Shown: positions 8,201-13,888 of the stretch, piece by piece
Layout of the letters: each line of letters opens with the position of its first letter
How positions within the stretch are numbered: position 1 is the first letter of the stretch
Origin: an uncultured Collinsella sp.
GTDB taxonomy: Bacteria; Actinomycetota; Coriobacteriia; Coriobacteriales; Coriobacteriaceae
NCBI GenBank assembly: GCA_900545075.1
Contig: UQXT01000032.1
Location: forward strand, 1-20,390
DNA length: 20,390 bases
Reading direction: 5' to 3'
Translations under genes and position numbers: made by a program
Notes under the pieces: model-generated
What the model saw: only the letters and a program-made list of their open reading frames with translations
What the model was told of the DNA's origin: nothing
Databases searched by the model: none

Positions 8201-8880
8201 TGACCGCACTTTCCGAGTTCCAGGACTTGGGCAGCGGCATGCGCATCGCCATGCGCGACCTGGAGATCCGCGGCGCCGGTTCGCTCATGGGCGCCGAGCA
8301 GCACGGTAACCTGTCGAGTGTGGGCTTTGACCTGTTTACGCAGATGCTGGGACAGGCCGTGGCCGAGGCGCGCGGCGACGACGATGCCGGCGTGGAGGCG
8401 GCGAGCGTGGGCATCAACCTGCCGGCCGACTACTTCTTGTCCGAGGAGTACCTGCCGGCGGTGGACCAGCGCGTGCTCGTGTACCGCAAGCTCGCGGCGG
8501 CCGAGGACCTGGAGAGTATCGACGAGGTGCAGGAAGAGACCGAGGCCGCGCATGGTGAGCTGCCGTTGGCGGGACTCAACCTGTTCAATCGCGCGCGCAT
8601 CCGCATTCGCGGCGAGCGCCTGGGGCTCGAGAGCGTCACGCTCAGTGGCGGTCGCATCACGTTTTTGGGCGTCGACGTGCCCAAGAAGGTGGCCTTTGAG
8701 CTTAAGACCCGCTATGGCGCGGTGAACTTTCCCAAGAGCCGCAAACTGTCGGTGCCCTACAAGGCGGGCGCCGGCGCGGGCAGCGGCCTGGGTCGCGGTC
8801 TCGACGCCAACGACGGCACCGGCCCCGTGGCCGCGGCGCTCATGTTGCTGCAGCAATTAGGCGCGAGCGACGATGACTAA
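5248..8880 (+). CDS. mfd: Transcription-repair coupling factor Mfd
   Basis: Mfd is an ATP-driven DNA translocase that removes RNA polymerase stalled at lesions and recruits UvrA. The protein is 1210 residues, slightly longer than the usual ~1150. ATG 5248 is chosen because GGAGG lies 6 bases upstream; an in-frame TTG at 5221 is an extension without a ribosome site. In order: UvrB-like N-terminal modules; a low-complexity Ala/Arg-rich stretch at about 430-480 that probably accounts for the extra length; the CarD-like RNA-polymerase-interacting domain from about 532 (FKPGDYVVHATHG); the helicase core with Walker A GDVGFGKT (683-690), DEEQ (784-787), SATPIPRT and GRVGRS (956-961); then the C-terminal TRCF domain. 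The reading frame is intact. A PAP2 phosphatase gene starts 88 bases downstream on the same strand. Confidence 0.98.
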   Translation: MLIHRIAAQLYTAEALQTVEAGLDAGEDVTLAVSQSGRTLMAAAQFARRPRPTVYIVSGEDAADRAARSLAAYVGLAHVCRFPERKDYPWREQAPDDAVVAQRCEALGRIVRGDNCIMVASARALLRCVPPVESRYWESTTFAVGEEIPFDEVPQRLVGMGYTNAGAADAPGLFRVHGDTVEVFPAQEKAPVRIEFFGDEIDRIRRMVSSTGQTIGNEDSIEIFPCRELALTDDAVHNMHVALYRASQDDSKLAALLEMVDARIVTPELDRFLPVMYGQTVSPLAHVSGKALVVLSEPRSLFDDCLRAYEDIEARAGEAGIDRLDGLYVRAQQLDFGAQQRLNYVSLIRAGGAVTAELKIEQPAIAGSDNRFMTRIQEVVGKRYACVFAIPDRGARESMELTFGDEGITFEESLTAAPENAGAIGDRVRVAAADSADRAARQDAHAAIRERRADALNARSLEAGAAQAAAGAAVPTISRGRVTFVDAALPQGVVVPDANLAVFSIADLNARMDANRARSRRKVDITQITFPFKPGDYVVHATHGIALFSEIARQEVGGKERDYFLLEYADGDKLYVPLEQVDRITRYVGPDGDKPRLTRLNTADWTRATNKARKNAKKLAFDLVDLYTRRSSITGIACPPDTPEQIEMEQSFPYDETRDQLEAIADIKADMEAPKPMDRLLCGDVGFGKTEVALRAAFKCVDSGRQVMVLCPTTILAQQHYETFFERFAPFGLEVEVLSRFRTPAQQKRALKAFAEGTIDVLIGTHRLLSADVNPKNLGLVIIDEEQRFGVQHKEQLKNLREQIDVLTLSATPIPRTMQMATSGVRDMSLITTPPTGRRPVIVHVGEYDPDVVSAAIRLEVGRGGQVYYVSNRVKTIDDAVARVHEAAPEARVGVAHGKMSPREVEDVMIEFATKKIDVLIATTIVESGIDNATANTLIIEDSQRLGLAQLYQLKGRVGRSATQAYAYFMFPGELPLTEEATARLTALSEFQDLGSGMRIAMRDLEIRGAGSLMGAEQHGNLSSVGFDLFTQMLGQAVAEARGDDDAGVEAASVGINLPADYFLSEEYLPAVDQRVLVYRKLAAAEDLESIDEVQEETEAAHGELPLAGLNLFNRARIRIRGERLGLESVTLSGGRITFLGVDVPKKVAFELKTRYGAVNFPKSRKLSVPYKAGAGAGSGLGRGLDANDGTGPVAAALMLLQQLGASDDD

Positions 8881-8968
8881 CAAGTAGGGGGCGTAGCGGG
8901 GCATAGCTACCAGTTGTTCTTTGCCCCGCCACCTCGCAGGTTGATTCCAGCCCCATCGAAAGGAAAGC

Positions 8969-9832
8969 ATGTTCGGATACATCTATAAGAAAGATGCCGC
9001 TGCTATCGCGGTTGTCCTTGCCCTTTGCCTGGGCGTGGGCAGTTTCTTCGACTATCAGATCTCGAGCGCGTTGTTCAACATCGGCAGCATGTACGGTCGC
9101 TTTATCGAGGCCGCCGGCGAGCTGCCGTTCGAGCTGACGGCGAGCATCGCGGGCGTTATGCTCGTGCGCTCGGCACGACCCGATTCCAAGACGAGCAAGT
9201 GGCTCGCCGTGCTGGGCATCCTCGTCAACGTTGGCCTGACCGGCTACGAGATCGTTTCGTCCCTGCGGGTTGGCGGCAAACTCATTGCGGTTCAGTTGGT
9301 GCTGACGTTTGTGCTGGTCATCGCTGCCAACCTTATCGTTTATCGCTTTACGCGCACGACCAAGCCCGACGATCTCACGCGCTGGGCGTTGATGGTACTG
9401 GCCGTGTGGGTCGCTCAGGCCATTATCCTCAACGTCATTGTTAAGCCGTTGTGGTCGCGCCCGCGCATGCGCGTGATCGAGGTCACGCCGGGGCTCGAGT
9501 TTCAGCCGTGGTGGGTAATCGGCAACCCCGACAAGTGGACCTATATCGCCGCCGGCGTGATCAAGGACGGGTTCAAGTCGTTTGCGAGCGGACACACGGC
9601 GCACGCGGCGATCGGTCTTATGCTCGCCGGGCTTCCCGCGGCAACCTTTAAGGAAAAACCTTCGCGCCGTCGCATGGTCTTTTGGGTGGCGGCTGTGGTT
9701 GCGGCGCTCGTCGCCTTTGGGCGCATCGTGATTGGAGCGCACTTTTTGACTGATGTGAGCTGCGGTTTTGCCCTGGTACTGGCACTTGAGTGCCTTGCCG
9801 CGCGCATTGCCTATCCCAACGGCGTACAATAG
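8969..9832 (+). CDS. PAP2-family membrane phosphatase
   Basis: A 287-residue integral membrane protein. ATG 8969 follows GAAAGGA. All three PAP2 signature motifs are present in order: K159-PLW-SRP (motif 1), S207-G-H209 (motif 2) and R252-x5-H258-x3-D262 (motif 3), so the active site looks complete. About six hydrophobic helices are seen, including two before motif 1. The family removes phosphate from lipid-linked substrates such as phosphatidic acid, diacylglycerol pyrophosphate or undecaprenyl pyrophosphate. Which one applies here cannot be told from sequence; recycling of undecaprenyl pyrophosphate is one possibility. It lies between mfd and a threonine aldolase gene that starts 45 bases later, so the two may share a transcript without an obvious functional tie. 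Confidence 0.9.
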   Translation: MFGYIYKKDAAAIAVVLALCLGVGSFFDYQISSALFNIGSMYGRFIEAAGELPFELTASIAGVMLVRSARPDSKTSKWLAVLGILVNVGLTGYEIVSSLRVGGKLIAVQLVLTFVLVIAANLIVYRFTRTTKPDDLTRWALMVLAVWVAQAIILNVIVKPLWSRPRMRVIEVTPGLEFQPWWVIGNPDKWTYIAAGVIKDGFKSFASGHTAHAAIGLMLAGLPAATFKEKPSRRRMVFWVAAVVAALVAFGRIVIGAHFLTDVSCGFALVLALECLAARIAYPNGVQ

Positions 9833-9877
9833 CTCCGTTTGAATCATCTGGCCGATACCCGGTAAGAGAGGATTGCC

Positions 9878-10903
9878 ATGCTCGCGTTTAACAACGATTA
9901 TTCCCACGGCGCACACCCGGCAGTGCTGCAGGCGCTCGTCGACACCAATATGGAGCCGCAGCCCGGCTACGGTACCGATGCGCATACCGAGCGTGCCAAG
10001 CACCTTATTCGCGAGGCCTGCCAGGCCCCCGATGCCGACGTGTTTTTTCTGGTGGGCGGCACGCAGGCCAACGCGACGGTGATCGATATGCTGCTCGCGC
10101 CGTACGAGGGCGTCGTTGCTGCCGAGACTGGCCACGTCGCCTGCCACGAGGCGGGCGCCATTGAGTTTGGCGGCCACAAGGTACTCACCATCCCCGGCTA
10201 CGAGGGCAAGATGCACGCCGAGGACCTCGAGAACTATATCCAGGTGTTCTACGAAAACGAGAGCTACGAGCACACGGTGTTCCCGGGCGCCGTGTACGTG
10301 AGTCTGTCGACCGAGTACGGCACGCTGTACTCCAAGGCCGAGCTCGCGGCGATTCACGCGGTGTGCCAGAAGCGCGAGATTCCGCTGTTTGTGGACGGTG
10401 CTCGTCTGGCCTATGCGCTGGCGGCCGATGAGTGCGACATTACCCTGCCCGAGCTGGCGCAGCTGTGTGACGTGTTCTACATCGGCGGCACCAAGTGCGG
10501 TGCGCTCTGCGGCGAGGCTGTGGTGTTCTGCGGCATGCACGCCCCGGCGCATCCCATTCCGCGTATTAAGCAGCACGGCGCGCTGTTGGCCAAGGGCCGC
10601 CTGACGGGCGTGCAGTTTGAGGCGCTCTTTACTGACGGCCTGTATTTTGAGATTGGTCGCCAGGCGATTGAGACCGCTCAGGCGCTGCGTCGCGTGCTGC
10701 ACGAGCGCGGCTACCAGTTCTTCTTGGAGACGCCCACAAACCAGCAGTTCGTGATTCTGCCCAACGAGGACATGGCCCGCATTCGCGAGCATGCGGCGAT
10801 CGAGTACTGGGAAAAGTACGACGATACCCACACGGTGGTGCGCTTTTGCACCAGCTGGGCCACGACGCAGGAGGACATCGACGCGCTGGCGGCTGTCCTG
10901 TAA
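9878..10903 (+). CDS. ltaE: Low-specificity L-threonine aldolase family (PLP-dependent)
   Basis: A 341-residue cytoplasmic fold-type I PLP enzyme, normal length for the family. ATG 9878 follows AGAGAGGA. The PLP lysine is K206 in YIGGTK. D173 in FVDGARLAYA is the residue expected to bind the pyridine nitrogen, with R176 close by. FFLVGGTQAN is the phosphate-side loop, and GHVACHEAGA carries the ring-stacking histidine region. The family splits L-threonine or L-allo-threonine to glycine and acetaldehyde, but members vary in substrate, including beta-hydroxy amino acids and related beta-eliminating lyase activity. A strong terminator follows. A TACAAT hexamer at 9825-9830 might serve as -10 but has no good -35, so co-transcription with the PAP2 gene is equally likely. 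Confidence 0.92.
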   Translation: MLAFNNDYSHGAHPAVLQALVDTNMEPQPGYGTDAHTERAKHLIREACQAPDADVFFLVGGTQANATVIDMLLAPYEGVVAAETGHVACHEAGAIEFGGHKVLTIPGYEGKMHAEDLENYIQVFYENESYEHTVFPGAVYVSLSTEYGTLYSKAELAAIHAVCQKREIPLFVDGARLAYALAADECDITLPELAQLCDVFYIGGTKCGALCGEAVVFCGMHAPAHPIPRIKQHGALLAKGRLTGVQFEALFTDGLYFEIGRQAIETAQALRRVLHERGYQFFLETPTNQQFVILPNEDMARIREHAAIEYWEKYDDTHTVVRFCTSWATTQEDIDALAAVL

Positions 10904-10920
10904 GTTGACATGATGACGGG

Positions 10921-10964
10921 GGCCGCCTTGCGCTTGGGTTTGGCGCAAGGCGGCCTTTGTTTTT
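10921..10964 (+). terminator. Strong intrinsic terminator after the threonine aldolase gene
   Basis: A 13-bp perfect stem (10921-10933 with 10943-10955), 9-base loop, then TTTGTTTTT. It ends only 16 bases before the next start codon, so the acetyltransferase gene would depend on read-through or on a promoter overlapping the hairpin. Confidence 0.92.
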
Positions 10965-10980
10965 GAGGGAGAAGGGTTGT

Positions 10981-11571
10981 ATGACCGAGATGTCCGAGCC
11001 GACGATTCGTCTGGCGACGCCCGATGATGCGCCGGCGTTGCTTGCCATCTATGAGCCGTATGTGCGCCAGACGGCGATTACCTGCGAATACGAGGTGCCG
11101 AGCGTTGAGGAGTTCGCCGGGCGCATCGAGCGTACACTCAAGCGCTATCCGTATCTGGTGATGGAGCTGGACGGGCGTCCGGTAGGCTATGCCTATGTGA
11201 GTTCGCTCAACAGCCGCGAGGCATACGACTGGTCGGTCGAGACGTCGATCTACCTGGCGCGCGACGTGCGCCACGGCGGGCTGGGCCGCAAGCTGCACGA
11301 TGCGCTCAAGCAATGCCTGATCGCGATGGGCATCACCAACATGTGTGCGCTCATCGCCGTGCCGCACGACAAGGACGACGAGTATCTAACGCACAATAGC
11401 CAGGACTTCCATGCCCATATGGGATATCGCTTGGTGGGCGCCTTCGATCGCTGTGCCCAAAAGTTCGGCCGCTGGTACGACATGTGCTGGATGGAGTTGG
11501 TCCTGGCCGAGCGCACGCCCAACCAACCCAAACCAACCTGGTTCCCCGACCTCCCCAAACCTACCATTTAG
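10981..11571 (+). CDS. GNAT-family N-acetyltransferase, phosphinothricin-acetyltransferase-like
   Basis: A 196-residue protein. ATG 10981 is preferred (GAGGGAGAAGGG just upstream) over an in-frame TTG at 10957, which lies inside the terminator T run. It starts with a typical GNAT first strand and helix (TIRLATPDDAPALLAIYEPYV). The acetyl-CoA pyrophosphate loop is in RDVRHGGLGRKL. The order of motifs (YEVPSVEEF, VGYAYVS, YLARDVRHGGLG, HAHMGYRLVG, FGRWYDMCWMEL) is that of the Pat/YncA group, which acetylates small amines or amino-acid analogues; the true substrate is unknown. The last ~15 residues are Pro-rich and encoded by a CCAAACC-like low-complexity stretch. The final residues and the TAG stop come from the repeat at 11558-11594, so the natural C-terminus may have been altered by that element. 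Confidence 0.9.
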   Translation: MTEMSEPTIRLATPDDAPALLAIYEPYVRQTAITCEYEVPSVEEFAGRIERTLKRYPYLVMELDGRPVGYAYVSSLNSREAYDWSVETSIYLARDVRHGGLGRKLHDALKQCLIAMGITNMCALIAVPHDKDDEYLTHNSQDFHAHMGYRLVGAFDRCAQKFGRWYDMCWMELVLAERTPNQPKPTWFPDLPKPTI

Positions 11572-11594
11572 GGACAGGTTTATTTTGGCAGGTT
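11558..11594 (+). repeat. Short palindromic repeat (copy A) between convergent stop codons
   Basis: A 37-base element whose ends AACCTACCA and TGGCAGGTT pair with a single mismatch around a GGGACAGG-containing centre. The 19-base core AGGGACAGGTTTATTTTGG (11570-11588) recurs exactly on the opposite strand at 19055-19073. The element contains the TAG of the acetyltransferase gene (11569-11571) and reaches into the TAA of the convergent GntR gene (11595-11593). It may act as a shared terminator, although neither arm is followed by a long T run. Confidence 0.75.
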
Positions 11595-12315
11595 AGCCGA
11601 TTGGCTCGGTGTATTTGGCGCGGTCGGTGCGTTGGATGCGCTTAGAGACATGGAGCGGTCGGCCGTCGGTGTCGTAGACGTAGTCGGTGATCAGGATCAG
11701 CGCCTGCCCGCGCTCGACGTTGAGCAAAAACGCCTCGTTTTGCGAGGCATAGCACACCTCAAAGGTCTTATGTCCCTGTGCTGGCGCGCGATGGAATTCT
11801 TGGCGCAGCGTCGCGTAGAGCGAACCGTTGATATCGCGATCGATGAGCGTCTCGAAGCTTGGCGGCAGGTAGGTGGTCTCCAGGCACAGCGGCACGTCGT
11901 CCAGGTAGCGCAGGCGGACAAGTTTGACGAGCTTGCTGCCCACGGCGGCGTCAAAGAACTTAGCTATGCTGCCGGCCGCCTTGGCAAAGCCCGAGTCCAC
12001 GGTGCGCGTGGTGGGCTTCATGCCCTGACCTTCGACCTGCTTGGTATAGCTCGAAAACACTAGGTTGTTCTCGTGGAGCGCGGGCGTGTCGGCCACAAAG
12101 GCGCCACGCCCGCGCTCGGTGCGCACCAGGCCCTCATCAACGAGAACCTTAAGGGCGTGGCGCACGGTGCTGCGCGACAGCCCCGATTCGTCCATGAGTT
12201 CCATCTCGGACGGCAGCTTGTCTCCGCGTGCGTAGATACCGGCGGCGATGCGGTCACGCAACATGCCCGCCAAGCGCTCGTATTGGCTCAGTTTCTTTTT
12301 AGACGAAGCGTTCAT
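11593..12315 (-). CDS. GntR/HutC-family transcriptional regulator with UTRA domain
   Basis: A 240-residue regulator. Residues ~10-76 are a winged helix with the GntR signature DKLPSEMELMDESGLSRSTVRHAL and the wing GLVRTERGRGAFVA. Residues ~95-235 form the UTRA ligand-binding fold (...LVKLVRLRYLDDVPLCLETTYLP...ILITDYVYDTDGRPLHVS), which in this family usually binds a phosphorylated sugar or other small effector. ATG 12315 has only a weak AGG upstream. It is transcribed away from the SIS-domain gene at 12521 across a 205-base AT-rich gap holding repeated TGTAT-type sites, so it probably represses that gene and perhaps the whole PTS locus, as well as itself. Relatives next to fructoselysine genes (FrlR) are of this type. 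Its stop codon overlaps the repeat at 11558-11594. Confidence 0.93.
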   Translation of the reverse strand: MNASSKKKLSQYERLAGMLRDRIAAGIYARGDKLPSEMELMDESGLSRSTVRHALKVLVDEGLVRTERGRGAFVADTPALHENNLVFSSYTKQVEGQGMKPTTRTVDSGFAKAAGSIAKFFDAAVGSKLVKLVRLRYLDDVPLCLETTYLPPSFETLIDRDINGSLYATLRQEFHRAPAQGHKTFEVCYASQNEAFLLNVERGQALILITDYVYDTDGRPLHVSKRIQRTDRAKYTEPIG

Positions 12316-12325
12316 GTGATCAACC

Positions 12326-12344
12326 TGTATCTAACTTGTATGCC
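12326..12344 (+). promoter_or_regulatory. Operator-like site O1 in the GntR-SIS divergent region
   Basis: TGTATCTAACTTGTATGCC. Two TGTAT half-sites lie 11 bp apart, one helical turn. It matches the site at 12465-12483 in 18 of 19 positions and lies 11 bases upstream of the GntR start codon, where binding would allow autorepression. Confidence 0.6.
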
Positions 12345-12358
12345 TATCTAAGCAAGCA

Positions 12359-12371
12359 TGTATTCAATACA
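12359..12371. promoter_or_regulatory. Palindrome TGTATTCAATACA in the divergent region
   Basis: A perfect 6+1+6 palindrome built from the same TGTAT half-site as the neighbouring repeated sites, now in inverted form. Inverted TGTAT/ATACA sites are typical of GntR/HutC binding, so this may be another target of the adjacent regulator. Confidence 0.5.
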
Positions 12372-12434
12372 ACAATAAAACCGCTGGTAGCCAGTTGTCG
12401 AAAACCGCATCAGCAAAATTTCTAAGACAAATAT

Positions 12435-12453
12435 AGCATACAACTAGTCGACA
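12435..12453 (-). promoter_or_regulatory. Operator-like site O2 (inverted)
   Basis: On the minus strand this reads TGTCGACTAGTTGTATGCT. It keeps the TGT...TTGTATGC frame and the 11-bp spacing of the sites at 12326 and 12465, with a degenerate first half-site. Confidence 0.45.
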
Positions 12454-12464
12454 TAACCAAAACA

Positions 12465-12483
12465 TGTATGTAACTTGTATGCC
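12465..12483 (+). promoter_or_regulatory. Operator-like site O3 next to the SIS gene
   Basis: TGTATGTAACTTGTATGCC, nearly identical to the site at 12326-12344. It ends 37 bases before the ATG at 12521, a position where a bound repressor would block transcription of the SIS gene. Confidence 0.6.
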
Positions 12484-12520
12484 ATCGAGAGCATCAAACG
12501 AGAAGAAAGGCTGATGCACG

Positions 12521-13513
12521 ATGACTACTCAGGAACAGGTTAAGGACGTCGTCTCCCAGGTTTTGGCTGACAAGGCTGACAAGGGCGGCATCAAGCGCGT
12601 CGTGTGGATTGGCGCCGGCGGATCCAACGGCGGTAACTATCCTGCCCAGTACTTTATGGAGCACGAGGCCACGCAGGTCGTGAGTTCCAGCTACACCAGC
12701 AACGAGTTCGTGCACGCCACCCCGGCCTACGTCAACGAGAACACCCTGGCCGTCGTCGTGTCCATGCGCGGCACCAAGGAGACCATCGTTGCCGCCCAGG
12801 TCGCCAAGGACCACGGCGCCAGCACCATCGCCATCTATGTTGACGAGTCCGGCCTCACCGAGGTTTGCGACTACAAGATCCAGTACGACAGCCTGGCCGT
12901 CGATGAGTCCTGCATGGGCCGCACCAACTCCGCCGTCGTGACCATGATCGCCATGGAGCTCACGCAGCAGACCGAGGGCTATGCCGAGTACGAGACCGCT
13001 ATGGCCGCGTTCGACTTGGTCGACCCCATCTATCGCAAGGCCGTCGAGTACACCCGTCCGCTTGCTGCCAAGTGGGCCGAGCAGAACGCCGACAAGCCCT
13101 GCATCAACGTCATGGCTCAGGGTCCGCTCTTTGGTGCCGCCTACGTCTTTAGCATCTGCAACGTGCAGGAGATGCTGCAGATCGACTCCTGCACCATCAA
13201 CACCTGCGACTTCTTCCACGGCCCCTTCGAGATCCTGGACAAGCGTACCTCGCTGTTCCAGCTCATCAGCGTCGGCCGCAGCCGCTGCAACGACGAGCGC
13301 GGCATCCGCTTCGTCAACCAGTACGGTGGCGAGCGCGTCTATCAGCTCGACGCCAAGGAGCTCGGCCTCAACGACATCAAGGACAGCGTGAGCGAGTACT
13401 TCAACCACCTGATCTTTGCCCCGATCCTCAACAACGTGTACATGCGTGCGCTCTCTGCCGTCACCCACAAGGACTACATGACGCGCCGCTACATGTGGAA
13501 GCTTGACTACTAG
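12521..13513 (+). CDS. SIS-domain sugar-phosphate enzyme, FrlB-like (paralogue 1)
   Basis: A 330-residue protein from ATG 12521 (GAAAGG 10 bases upstream). It carries two SIS folds: the first has the phosphosugar-binding GAGGSNGGNYPAQYF and the second contains DFFHGPFE (D230, H233). It ends in TRRYMWKLDY, the C-terminal signature of the FrlB/GlmS-isomerase-like family. FrlB-type enzymes cleave fructoselysine 6-phosphate to glucose 6-phosphate and lysine; relatives act on other Amadori phosphates or are aminosugar deaminases/isomerases. Where the paralogue at 17956-18939 has Glu in EYFHGP, this protein has Asp. The first gene right of the divergent GntR regulator, it is probably that regulator's main target. 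Codon use is strongly biased to C-ending codons, which suggests high expression. Family certain; substrate not known. Confidence 0.9.
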   Translation: MTTQEQVKDVVSQVLADKADKGGIKRVVWIGAGGSNGGNYPAQYFMEHEATQVVSSSYTSNEFVHATPAYVNENTLAVVVSMRGTKETIVAAQVAKDHGASTIAIYVDESGLTEVCDYKIQYDSLAVDESCMGRTNSAVVTMIAMELTQQTEGYAEYETAMAAFDLVDPIYRKAVEYTRPLAAKWAEQNADKPCINVMAQGPLFGAAYVFSICNVQEMLQIDSCTINTCDFFHGPFEILDKRTSLFQLISVGRSRCNDERGIRFVNQYGGERVYQLDAKELGLNDIKDSVSEYFNHLIFAPILNNVYMRALSAVTHKDYMTRRYMWKLDY

Positions 13514-13524
13514 GGGATATTGGT

Positions 13525-13548
13525 TCCGCCGTTCTACCGAACGGCGGA
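13525..13548 (+). other. Stable hairpin after the SIS gene
   Basis: A 10-bp perfect stem (13525-13534 with 13539-13548) closed by a 4-base loop, 11 bases after the stop codon. No T run follows, so it is more likely a 3'-end stabiliser or RNA-processing structure than a terminator. Confidence 0.5.
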
Positions 13549-13597
13549 CCGGCCGACGCTGCGCACCCGGCATTTGGCCAATCTGCCGTTCAATTTC

Positions 13598-13627
13598 AAA
13601 GGCGCGACCAAAAGGTCAGCGCCTTTT
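13598..13627 (+). terminator. Intrinsic terminator of the first SIS gene
   Basis: The stem 13598-13609 pairs with 13614-13626, with a single bulged A at 13618 and an AAAA loop, and ends in TTTT. It separates the SIS gene from the EamA gene. Confidence 0.75.
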
Positions 13628-13706
13628 CATTTCACAGCACCTTGGCTCAAATGACGGGCGCTCGCTGATGTTGCCAAAACGTCGGCGTCGCCGTGCTTGT
13701 TAAGGG

Positions 13707-13775
13707 ATTGGTGTATTGGGGACAGGTTACTTTGCACCAAGTTGGCGCATATGAACCTGACCCCCTTGCACCAAT
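13707..13775. repeat. 69-base imperfect inverted repeat with GGGGACAGGTTAC core (copy C)
   Basis: The arms 13707-13731 and 13751-13775 match in 19 of 25 positions when one is inverted. Each arm starts ATTGGTG and carries a GGGGACAGGTT-like block (GGGGGTCAGGTT in the inverted right arm). The 19-base centre can itself fold. The core resembles the repeats at 11558-11594 and 19049-19084. It looks like a REP/REPIN-type dispersed element, probably inserted in the gap upstream of the EamA gene. Confidence 0.7.
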
Positions 13776-13888
13776 GGGTTGTAGCGGTAGAGCAGATTTT
13801 TCCGCTCGCCGATTTGTGTCTTGAAAAATGTATATAACGACTATAACGTAGTGTGAAACATATTGGAAACAATACCGAGGAGGCTGCG

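Larger units (their letters stand above)
13514..13888. other. Intergenic region between the SIS and EamA genes
   Basis: About 375 bases. In order it holds the hairpin 13525-13548, the terminator 13598-13627, the GGGACAG-type inverted repeat 13707-13775, and an AT-rich leader. In the leader TTGAAA (13821-13826) lies 15 bases before TATAAC (13842-13847). That is a possible but short-spaced promoter for the EamA gene. The leader also has a 9-bp tandem, TATAACGAC then TATAACGTA (13833-13850). No open frame with a ribosome site is present. Confidence 0.6.

Noticed and set aside
6625..8856. 743-codon open frame on the minus strand inside mfd
   Set aside because: It lies wholly opposite mfd, is rich in His/Arg/Ala/Gly as expected from the complement of GC-biased codons, has no ribosome site and shows no family motif.
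8896..8929. Hairpin between mfd and the PAP2 gene as a terminator
   Set aside because: An 8-bp GC stem with an 18-base loop and no T run, so termination is not supported.
8840..10948. 702-codon open frame on the minus strand opposite the PAP2 and threonine aldolase genes
   Set aside because: Composition typical of an antisense shadow. Both plus-strand genes have full catalytic motifs and ribosome sites.
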